NCBI GenBank assembly: GCA_009859145.1
Contig: VRVR01000009.1
Span: forward strand, 359,763-423,762
Length of the DNA: 64,000 nt
Direction of reading: 5' to 3'
Source: Andalucia godoyi
Taxonomy: Eukaryota > Discoba > Jakobea > Jakobida > Andaluciidae
In this document: in pieces, positions 48,268 through 58,619 of the stretch
How the letters are laid out: each line of letters opens with the position of its first letter
Numbering within the stretch: the first letter of the stretch is position 1
Made by a program: the position numbers and the translations under genes
Notes under the pieces: model-generated
The model's database searches: none
Seen by the model: the letters and a program-made list of their open reading frames with translations, nothing else
Told to the model about the DNA's origin: nothing

Positions 48268-51200
48268 TTATTGTGACATATAGCGACTCTTGCATCTCTT
48301 GAAGAGGTCCAGCGCATTAGAAGGTGAAAGAGCTATCCAAGAGTCTAACAGCTCAATGTACGCCTCCTTGGTAGACCGATTTTCTTCTTCTCGAAGACGA
48401 CGCAGCACATCTGAATCGGGATCATTGGGAGCTGGAAACCTCGCGGCAGTACCCGTCCTTTGGAGAGAGGCAAGGATGACGCGAAGACATCCCTGAAACA
48501 GCTCCATGAACGTCTTTGAATTCCAAGCTTCAGCGAGGATATTGGATGAAAAGGCTATTGCTGCTTGCTCGAACGCACATGAGGGTATCTGAAGGTTCAA
48601 ATGATGTGCCTCCATTTTGTTCACCAGCTTCAAAACCTTGATGACATCACAAAAACCTTTGTAAAACTTATTTAGTTCCTCAATCTCTCTGCGAGCGGAA
48701 ATATTCCGCGACGTTTTGAATTTTCCCTCTTTCCCATCGAGAAGGAGGAACATACCAGTCGAGGTCTGCAAAGCGGGTAGCACATCCACTTGCGCAACGT
48801 CGGAGTTGTGTGGATCTCGAAGTGACACCGAGAATCGAATCTTGCCGTCTCTACGACAACTTTCCAAAACAACCATTTCACTACCTTCAGATTGCTCCTG
48901 AAGGACATTACGCAATGCATGAGCAACAATGTTTCCGAGCAGTATTACTTCCGCCAGCTGCACGGGTTTGTTAGCTGGATGAGGCCATGTTGCACTCATT
49001 AAGGAGGCATTGTACTCAACACGTGCGGCGAGATCCGAGTTCAAAATCACCACCATATCCATATCAGGATCGAAGAGAGCCGTTTGATTTCCGATACTAC
49101 CACACAATTCGCTTTTCGGCACCAAGTTCAAAGAAGGTAATTCGTTGGAACGTGCTTGGAATAGAGTGGCCCAAGTAGAGCAAATCGCAGTACTTAACGA
49201 TTCGAAGAACCTGTTGAAACGACGAAGCCGACTGTTTAGAAGGCTCTCGTCTGACTTGAGTTGAGACGCAAAGTTCCACAAGTCGATATCCTCTCTGGTT
49301 TTTCCCAGACGAATGGAACTGAGCAGATTTTGTATTGCATTCGAACTCTCTTGCAGAAAACGTGACGCATGCTCCCGTGGATTAGCATCTTGTAGGAACG
49401 CCTTTGACCGAATAGAAATGTGTTCTGAACCAATGTCATTCGGTGAGCCTCCAGAAAATGGAGTTGTGTCTCCAGAAGGTGCGGAGTTTGGACGCAAGGA
49501 ACGCTCTGTCCTCTGAGCATGACCACCGCCAAACATTGAAGTAGGCTCATATACACCGTCAACCAGCACCACTTCCTCACACGACAGCACAGATTTCGAC
49601 ATCGGATCCTGTTTCAGAAAAGCGTCCAAAAGCTCAACGAAATCCGGTACTTCCGTCGCATGAGGGTCAGACAGGATATCAAAATGGAAAATGGACGAGA
49701 CTCCTTCCTCACGATCCAGCCGAATTCTGCATTGCACAGAGCTGCTAGAATAGCCCACTATCACGTCCAGACCGAATGCCGGGGGATGGCCACGGGAAAA
49801 CAAAGGAAACAATAAAGAATGAGTTCCCAAGTACGTTATGAACCGCCAGAAATGCAGATCCGTCACAACACCGTCAAACATTCCAGTCAAGACTCCATCC
49901 CCAACACATCGAACTGAAAGCGAAACCGGAGCAGCCGCAGCAGAGTTGGAGCATATCGACTTCCAGCGAGTGTCAAGAGTATCCTGAGCATGCGAGTGCA
50001 GATCGCAATGACGGTACCACTGAGGGAAAAATACAAGTTTGGATTCTTGGTCCATTGGAACCACAACGCCAAGCGTGACCAACATCCCAATAACCTGTTC
50101 CGCAACTAACCTGTGAGAATCAGCAGGGCAAAACTTGTTGGTCCGAAGATGCTCTTCCAGATTGGTTTTCGCAATTTCAAACTGAACAATACCCGCATTC
50201 TCCAACAAATCCTTGTAGACAACACTCTTGCTATGACCAACATGCTGCAGTCCGCCTTTTCCATCGGTTGGTGGAATTAGTTGAGCACACGTACGGATGA
50301 AGACATCGGGTCGCAACACGATCATGTGTCCATCCGACGAACATGCAAAGAAACATCCGAGCGCGACTAGATCATCAAAACAGCTCTTCACCTCGGCATT
50401 GGTCTTGCACACACTGGCAATGCCAGGAATTCGATCGCGAATGCTGTCTACTGCGAGAATTACATCTTTGCAATCCCTGCACATCTGCTCGAGAACAAGG
50501 TTCCGCAGAAGAACCTTTGGCAATCGACGATGAAAGTCTTCAATCGTTTTCGAGAGCCACTCCATCATTGGCTTCTGACCGTTCTTCCGCTGACGCCTGT
50601 CGTTTTCCACAACGATAAACCATCGATCATTTGAAAATTGTCGAATTTCAAAGAATGCATTGAACTGAGGTTTCTTGAGAACCTTTCCCAAACACGCATT
50701 GCAGGCATCCAGAAACGTCTTCTGCCAGTTCCATTCTCGGGACGAAAGAGAACAACGAACCTTTTCCCACCAAAAAGTAGCATACGAGTTACCATGCGTG
50801 CCGATGAGAACCACCTTCGACATCAATTTCTGTTCCTTGGAAGCATGGCACGCACCAAGATTGGCAATGATGCGCAGCCACGAAATGATATTACTCTCGA
50901 TTGCCTTCTCCAGTGTCCCGGTTTGATGGGCAACATAAAGATCGCGTAGGCTAAACACACAAAAGTACAGAGATTGCTTGCCGAAGAAGAGCGGATCAAA
51001 CACGCGAAATACGTTCTGACCGGCGAAATCAAGAACGCTCACTGATAGCGTGTCTCCATCCAGATCTGTCAATACTCGAGCGGTGACGTCGATGCGTTCG
51101 CGAGCAGTGACTTTTTCGCGAGCAACATTCGGCGATGGTTGCCAGGAGGAGGGAGTGACGATCGATTCAGCGACATCCTCAACCTCACCTTCTGCATCAG

Positions 51201-52680
51201 CAACTTGCGGTGAAGCTGGCGAGATCACAGGTAATTCCACTGTACTCGGTTGCAGGGTGGAGGAACCATCAGTATTTCGAAGTGGCGACCTCAACTCTTG
51301 TATCTGCTCTGCGACATATCGATTCATCAGCCGTGACAGCAACGTTGTTTGCTTACCCTCTGTTGAATCTGTCCACACATGTTTTCGTATGGATATCTCG
51401 AGCGTTCGCACATCACCAACTTCCGTGGATTTCTCCGTGGGATCAAACAGTGTTCCACCAGATGACAGATTCTTGATCAGACTCGTCTTTCCCACTCGTG
51501 CATCTCCAACGACCAGCAGACGCACGCGCGATGATCGAGTCCAAACATGGTCCTCAATGTCGATCTCGGAAACATCAATCCGCACTTCCCTTGTACTAGG
51601 AATGGGAAATGCCAGCGGACGCGATGCATCAACGTCATCCAGTAGAGATCCATTCGACAACACATTGGTTTCTGCTTCCACGGAATGCACAACATTGTTG
51701 CGCACGAGATACCCGGCAGACGACAGCTTAATATCGAACCCGGATTCGGACGACATGGAAGACACTGCGCGGCAACGAGCACTCACACCACAATCAGCTG
51801 CAGAAATGAGATGCATGATTTCTGTTGATTTTTCAACATTGCCTCCAATTGCAAGAATGCGATTGTCAATGCACACCGCTGCTCCATACGATTGTAAGAC
51901 ATTCAAATCTGGACCAGGAAATCACTTGTTCATTCGAGGCTCGTAAATCTCGACGTTCCTACGCCCATTTCCTCCAATGGTATAGATTAAACCATGGACA
52001 ATCACTGCAGAATGTCCAGACCGACGCATACTCATCGACGCCACAAACGACCACTTTCCCTCTCGAAGATCCACCCTCTCAACACTGGAGAGCCCAACAA
52101 CAACCGAGTATCCACCAATCGCATAAATGCATTCGTGCATGTGATCAGCCACAGATGCAAACTGCTTACGACCCACATTCATGGAATTCAATTCGAGTTC
52201 CCATTGGCTGTTCTGCGGATGGAACGTCTCAACAGAAAAGCGGTTGTCCGGCAAGGAATTCCCGCCAAGAACGTAGATGCGTCCATTCAAGGATACTGCA
52301 CAATGGCTGGTACGAAAAACCCGCAATTTGGGACCAAGGAGTCTCCACTGTCCATCGGCACCATCTTCAAGACGGTACACATCTTTTCCTCCAACACAGA
52401 AAATGGCGCCATTGAGTTCAACGGCCGTCCAGGAGTGAGGAAAATTATCATTCAGAGACGGATCTCTCGTCCACCTCCATACCGAAACATCGCTCGACGT
52501 GGTCGTATCGAGGATCTCGACTTGACCACCATTGCCGATCGCATAAACACGACCATTTGGTTTCACAACTGCAGACCAGTAAGTTTGAATCGTCTGTAAA
52601 CGTGGCCCAGGCATCCAAACTCCATGGGATTCATCTCGTCGATTCACTTCTTTCCACAGCTGCACCAAATTCTCAGTCAT
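48268..52680 (-). CDS. Kelch-Roc-COR protein with C-terminal OAS-like nucleotidyltransferase (in-frame TGA after kelch repeat 5)
   Basis: One continuous minus-strand frame of 1471 codons, broken only by TGA at 51922-51924. Residues 1-252 hold five kelch repeats (AIGNGG, CVGGKD, VLGGNS, AIGGYS, TIGGNG). The TGA falls where each repeat ends in Trp, and a sixth repeat (ILAIGGN) follows it. Next comes a Roc GTPase: P-loop VVGDARVGKTSL near residue 390 and LDFAGQ; G4 is THGN, where THxD is usual. A COR-like region follows (LGCFFACSSDGHMIVLRPDVF). The C-terminal ~300 residues look like an OAS-type nucleotidyltransferase: CGSIGNQTALFDPDMDMVVI (GS, DxD), VDVLPAL (third acid), DVIKVLKLVNKM and NDPDSDV. 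Readthrough, a nonsense allele, or two separate proteins are possible. It heads a four-gene same-strand cluster. Confidence 0.75.
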
Positions 52681-53123
52681 TGCACTGTACGCGGGTCAAG
52701 AGCGCACTGCTCCAGCACCAGAAATCACCGCCAATCCGAATCGTTGAGAGAAGTATCGATCCTCAAAGCGAGAGGATCAAATCCCTCTATTGTCGTGTAA
52801 ATAATATGACTACAAGCTCACGAATCAGAGCGAATATCGCTTTCCAACAAGGAGATGAGGGCTCTGGTCATTCTCCAGAAAAGAAGCTGAAAATGCCAAG
52901 AGGGAAACCTCAAAGAGCAATGACTGCCCGACTCAGGGCACGCACTTTTTCCCCTTGAGTCGACGGTCCCAAAAATGTCAGCGTCCGGCCTCAATTCCTT
53001 CCAAAAACACCACCAACAATGTGCTGCAGCAAAAGTCGGCCGAGTCCGTGGACTCTGTGCCTCTGCGCCGCGGATCGGTAGCAATAAATATCTCGAGCAA
53101 CAGACAACCGCGCCTTATCGAAC
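52681..53123. other. Intergenic region between the kelch-Roc-COR gene and the MULE relic
   Basis: A plus-strand frame of ~50 codons from an ATG at 52806 encodes a basic peptide with PRGKPQR, AT-hook-like, but is too short to call. The region should contain the cluster promoter and the MULE 5' end. I could not identify terminal inverted repeats by eye. Confidence 0.35.
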
Positions 53124-55933
53124 ATGAGCAACTTATCCGACGCAGCTCCGTCTGTCGAACACGATGACGAGTTTGATCCGTTTACGATATTACAAGTATC
53201 TGCGAGTGGTACAGTAGCAGTTCCCGATGTTACCGTGTCGTGCAAACTGCAGGTCATTGGATTGAATGGCTGGTACCCCGAGTGCTGGGATGTTTCCAGG
53301 CGAACCGTTTCTGCGGATACCTACTCGCAGCATCTCTTGAAGGCAGTCTCCCTTGTCTCTGTGGATCTGCTACAAGGCGCTCTCAAGCCAAAAGGAATGC
53401 CCGAGAAAACATGGAAGCTGGACATCAGAGGAGATTCCTCTGATCCCACCGCCGCGAATAGTGTTGCAAGGCCGACCGTTGTTTCCCATCAAGCGTATAT
53501 CTGCCTTTCAAGAATGCTGGAGTGTTTGTGGACCTCCATCGACTACAGAACGGGCGGCAAGCCCACGAAACGACGCGGGGGCGACGTGGAGTATTGGGTG
53601 TGTCCGTTTGGAAGAGAATCTCGGAAAAGCAAGGAAGGAGTGAAGGGCCTTCGGGCACTTGACAGAAGACACAAGGATTGCGGATGTCCTGTGACATATC
53701 GGGTCTACGAGCTGCCTGCAGTGGCATCGACAGAGGATCATCCAATCAGCATCGTGTACGAAATGGGTGTTCACAATCACAATCCGCTATCGACTCAACA
53801 CTTGCAAACAAACAGTATTGATAACCGGCTTCAACAGCAAATTATCAAATACGCAGAACAGGGACTTCCCGCAGCTCAAATTCACAAGCTGGTGTTGACG
53901 AGCGCATTGTCTGCTGTCGGAAATGTTCGCAGAGACGGGATTGACATGTTCTATGATCAGCGACTGTTTCCATCGTACGATTCGATCGTTAAGATCATCA
54001 ATAGAAGAAGATTGACAAGTCGCTCAGATGACAGGCGGTTCGTGGAGCGAATTGCCGCTGAATTGCCTCAAAATGTTTTCATCGACAGCATGTTCGAAAA
54101 GACTCCGGATGGCAAGATCACATCCCACCTGGTTCTGCGGGTGGGAAGTCCTGTGTGCAATGAGAGCCTGAAAAGACTGATGCCTGGAGGACTAGTGCTG
54201 ATAGACTCCACTCACAATCTGAATGATTACGCCTACCAAGTGTTCACTGTGATGGGTATTGATCCCCGCACACTCGAATCTCGAGTCCTCGAGCACTTGA
54301 TTACGTCGTCTGCGGATTGCGAGACGTTGGAGCGCTGGTTACGAAGTTTGGCAGAACGAGCTCAGGGGACACCTGCCGAGGTTATTGAGGATAAGTGTCG
54401 AACGCAGACTCCGGCAATAGAAAAGGCTTGGCCAGAAACGCACATTCACTACTGTTACTTTCACAGTATGAAGACCTTTCGAGAAGAGTTCACCAAAGCT
54501 GGCGAGCAGCAGAGGCAACAGCTGTTGTCTTGGCTGCGGCGCATATACTATTCCAGAGATCCCCAGGTTTTGTCCGAGAACGTTTTCCACTTGGAAGCGT
54601 TCTTGGAACGAAACAATCTCAAGGACTGGAAACAGTACTGGGAATCCAACTGGGCGAATTGCCTGTCACGTTGGACTCGTTGCCACTCGATATTCAAATT
54701 TGTTGGTACGAACAACCACCTAGAGTCTTACCACAAAACTCTGAAGCACGCGAAAAAGGCGGCAGGTGGACGGCGGATATTGGCTGTTTTTGATTGCGTT
54801 GTCCTGTTGCTACAGCAGCAATTTTGGAACAACAACAAAATCTTGGAAAGGGCTACAAACCATTATCAGAAGAGTCACCTCGAAGACTTCAGACGACGGA
54901 TGACCAAAAGTTTCGGAAATGCTCGCTGGTGGGCAGTACGCAAGCTGCTTGTCGACAGAGGACAATGGTGTCAAACTATTCTTCGTTGCCAAATACAAAA
55001 CAGATTTTGAACAAAATGAGAACCTTGAGGAAACGCAGGAGGAAAACGATATTCAGGACAACGTGAAAGAGGTCTACGAAGTGCGTTTGGGAGACGGAGT
55101 ATGTGCGTGCACGTGTCCCGCGTTTGTTGAAAAGGAGATTCCGTGGTGCAAACACATGGCGTTCTGCGCCGCTGAGGATAGTATCGACGTCTTGTACTAT
55201 CCTTCTCCTCAGGACAATATGCAGACAGTGGTGGACGAGATGCTCAAATGGGCACAGCGGGAGAACGGAACCATGGGTGAGAACAACGGACGTATACCGA
55301 TCGGTGAGCGCATATTTGGCCCATTGGAATGGCCAGCAGCACTCCAGAGAGGGTGGTCAAGTCGACGAAGAGCAGGCAGAAGCGCCAGTTGAAGATGCAG
55401 GACCCTCTGGTTCAGGTACGTTTCAGACTCTGGCACATCAAGATGTGTGGAATGCACGGGAAAGAGCTCGAGGAAACTTGCAACGGCTCACTAGAGAACT
55501 CAGTGTGATTGACATGCAGGCTCCGAGTGTGCTTGGTTACCTTGATGATCTGGACCGCACACTGTCCGCGCAAACAGTGCCGCCCTCACTTCATCTACCA
55601 GTCGCTTCTAATTGTCATGGGTGTATTCGTCCAGCAGCCGGTTTTGAACGTACGGAAAAGAAACGTGGAAGAAAGAAAGCAGATCAAAGTGAGGAGCTTG
55701 TAAGGTGGAATGCCGATTTGAATGTCGACGAGATGTGCAGGGCGTGGACCGAAAGAGGGGAGGCAACACAAGCTCGAGCCCCGTCAAAGAAGAAGCGCCG
55801 AGCAGAAGCGTTTTCTCAGCTTGCTTCACCAGGCAACGAACAAAGAAATCAACAGGAAAAACAAGGGTTTAACGGTGGTGATGCGGCGGGAAACGCCGAG
55901 AGCACCCTGGATCAAATTGTCAGTGACAATTGA
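53124..55933 (+). mobile_element. MULE-type transposase relic with two frameshifts
   Basis: The first frame (53124-55010) has a FLYWCH/FAR1-like Cys-His module (YWVCPF ... GCPVTYRVYEL ... HNHNP, residues ~155-230). A MULE DDE core follows: LIDSTHN for the first Asp, EDKCRTQTPAI for the second, CYFHSMKTFREEF, and NNHLESYHKTLKH for the Glu. Near 54915 the reading moves to a second frame carrying a SWIM zinc finger (CACTCPAF...PWCKHM, 55095-55165). A third frame (about 55350-55933) has a Lys-rich tail (KKRGRKK). Two indels therefore interrupt one ancestral protein of ~930 residues. Introns seem unlikely because no GTATGT/CTAAC signals flank the switches. Confidence 0.8.
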
Positions 55934-56182
55934 TGCTAAGTGTCAGTGTAAAATGCGACTTGAGTCGCCAAAAGGAAAAAAAGTGCGTGCCCAGAGTCGG
56001 GCTCTCATTATCGTAAAGGCAGGTAATCTTGCCGGTTTTTTTCCAACGCTTCGCTTTTATTTTTTCTCACTTATTTTTGTTTGTTTTTCATTTTTTCAAA
56101 ATATTATCGAGGTAAATGGATTCAGTTTCGAGCGGAGAACAATAATTACATCTCAAATGGCTTTCCTGGCGAATGAGAATCA

Positions 56183-57957
56183 TTAGTTTTGGGCAAATCG
56201 TCGGTTTGCTGCTTGGATGAACGACAGCATCCCTGTGGGTTGTATTCCAGCCGTGCTTGCTGGCTCTGCCACCGGTTGTTGTGATGCGGGAACATAGGGC
56301 GAGGTGCTGCTACCTTCACCACCGTTGTAGGAACGGATGTGGATAGGATTCTGCGGAAGAGGAGCAGTCGAAACGCTCGAGCTTCGCGTTGCCGATTGCT
56401 GTCGTTTCTGCGCTTTCGCTTCCTTCTCGGCTCTTCGTTGATTCTCGTCTGCAACTTTGTTTCGCATGTATGTCACCGATTCCCGAGCAGTGAGGCAGAA
56501 ATTCGCCGTCTTTCCTCGAGGTTTTTTCAAGGCCTTACCTGCACTTGCGGACAGGACTCCTCTTTGACTGTTGCGCCGCTCCCGCTGTTTCTGTGCCACC
56601 ACTGCGGCTCGCTTGTGGCCCTCTGCATCGTCATCGTCACCATCGTCGTCGTCGTCATCATCGTCGTCATGTGCAGCATCGTACTCGTGGGTCTCCGATG
56701 CGGTGTTAGACGAATGCGGCACTGCAGTGTTGCTTCTGTTGTCCCAGAACCGCATTTCAGCAGCTTGTTGTGCAGCATGCTCTGCCTCCGAAAACTCTGC
56801 TTCAAACACGTTCTTTCGAAGTGGGAACAGCCCCGTGACTTGAAACGCACGCTCAACATGCATAGGAGAGATGTTCCTCCACGCCTTCATCAGGCATTGC
56901 GTGTTGACATCGTCTCCCTTCGTTAGACGGAACACCGAACCATCCTGCAGCAACACGTGTTTCCCGTTCTCAATCCCGTGCTCTCCCATCTTCTGCTTCT
57001 CATACCGGAACGCATTTTTGACAGTCTTGTAGCACTCGACGTCCAAAGGCTGCATTTTATGCGTGCAGTGCGAGGAACGTGACCAACTCCCAGTTGTTTG
57101 CGCAGCACCATTCGACAGCTTCGATCGTTGTGTGGCTGCTGTGTCCGTCCACAATCAGCACGATTCTTGCGTCGCGACGCTCAGCGAGCAACTGGGATTT
57201 GAGGTCCTTCAAGAACTCCCAAGAGAGTGGAGTCTATCTATCCTTTCTCGCTTCGACAGATTTTCAGTTCCGGATCCTTCTTCAAGAGCACATTCCCTGC
57301 ATATTCCGTTGACAGTGCTGTGTTTGGATACACCATCATTGGACGAAATGCTTTTCCATCTGCAGAGATGGCATTGATGATCGTCACGTGGTTTCTCTCC
57401 GAGTTGATGGCCATCTGCACTCTCTTTGTGCCTTTGGGAGCGAGAACACGCAACTTGGACTCTTGATCGCCTTGGACACCTGTCTCGTCCATGTTTATCA
57501 CTCGCCACGCATCTTCCTGACTCGTGATTCCTGCTCGCGCATACGCGGTTTGCAGATCCCCGAAGAATTTATCGACGTTCTCCTTGTTGAATGAGTACTC
57601 ACGGGAACGTTCGAGTGTTGAGGGCAGACGGAGGACTAGAGACGACAAATCTTGCTTTTCCATCCGCCGATTGAATGCAGGAAGCCAGTTTTTCGACAGC
57701 ATTGTACTGGATACCGTCGATTTGACGTCATTCCCAGACGAACAGTCTCTCTTCCTTGTCAAGGTGATTGTTCTTGTTCTTCCGGTATCGCTCAGGTACT
57801 TCGACACCATTTGGAGGAAATCCTGCTTCAGAAGTGGCATATTCCTCTGCACTCTGTACACTGCGTAGTGATACAGCCGCTTCTCTTCGTCCGGGCAGAG
57901 AGCAGGCGGTCGTCCTGCCTTCCCAAAGAAGGAAACTGCTTCTTCGAGATGATCCAT
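56183..57957 (-). mobile_element. Pogo-type (Tc1/mariner superfamily) transposase relic, frame broken twice
   Basis: From the ATG at 57957 the N-terminal part is helix-rich and DNA-binding-like. INMDETGVQGD gives the first catalytic Asp, IVLIVDGHSSH the second, and KMQPLDVECYKTVKNAF the third, the D-D-D pattern of pogo elements. The frame is lost at a tandem CTATCTAT (57234-57241, ATAG duplicated on the coding strand) and again near 57058, where a 2-nt loss creates TAA just before KMQPLD. A long Asp tract and a Gln/Ser-rich tail end the protein at 56183. The element is inactive as read and lies tail-to-tail with the MULE relic. Confidence 0.8.
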
Positions 57958-58619
57958 GTAGTTGCAAGTGCTGTCCCGTTCATTACCAAAAGAACAGAGA
58001 GACTAACAAGCACAGAATCTCCTCAAATCTTTTTATGCTCTGTCTTAGTCGTTATGCGCCTTCTCTGGATGCTGATTTTTCAGTCAATGGTTTGGGACAG
58101 TGGTTCCACAATATTCATCCAGTTGTTTTCATCGATCGCGAGGCATGAATTAACCATGACAACAGCATCCAAGACGATGCGGATAACGATGTTTACGCAT
58201 TCATCTGAGTCAGTGCATTTGTTTCAGTGACAATATTGTGCGGTTTACGTCATTTTACGTGCATTTTACGGTAAAATACGTATTCTACGTACCCGGATCG
58301 TAAAATCAGTAAATCGCGTTTTTCTCCTTTTGCCACGAGCCCTCAGACAAAATTCTTTATCCATTATGTGGAGAATGCAAAAGCACACACTATAGGAAAA
58401 GAAAAGAATTTCGACTACTTCTTGGGGGAAAAGTTGCGCCATTTATGTACTTAGAAAATCGTGCGTCGCTTTGTTGAAAGAATTCACGTGCGATTCAGGC
58501 AAGTAGGCTTCGCTGCCTCAATTGACCGCGTTCTGCGAGCCCAACAGCGCCCGCGCCCGACGTTGACAATGATTCTGGCTGAGGTTTCCGCATTCCGCAC
58601 ATCTGTACCGCCTATCGAT
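57958..58619. other. Spacer between pogo relic and RHS/Crinkler-like gene
   Basis: No gene is visible. The region contains a short array of ACGT/TTTTACG words at 58243-58312, annotated separately, and otherwise unremarkable sequence that may include the pogo 5' end. Confidence 0.4.
58243..58312. repeat. Array of TTTTACG/TAAAATACGT words with dyad symmetry
   Basis: TTTACGT, TTTTACGT, TTTTACGG, TAAAATACGT, TCTACGT and ATCGTAAAA occur in ~70 bp. CATTTTACGGTAAAATACG is a near-palindrome in the middle. This could be a subterminal transposase-binding cluster of the neighbouring pogo element. Confidence 0.5.

Noticed and set aside
55103..55350. Separate gene for the first part of the 276-residue ORF after the MULE core
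   Set aside because: The SWIM finger is in the other frame there; only the second half of this ORF looks coding, consistent with a frameshifted MULE tail.
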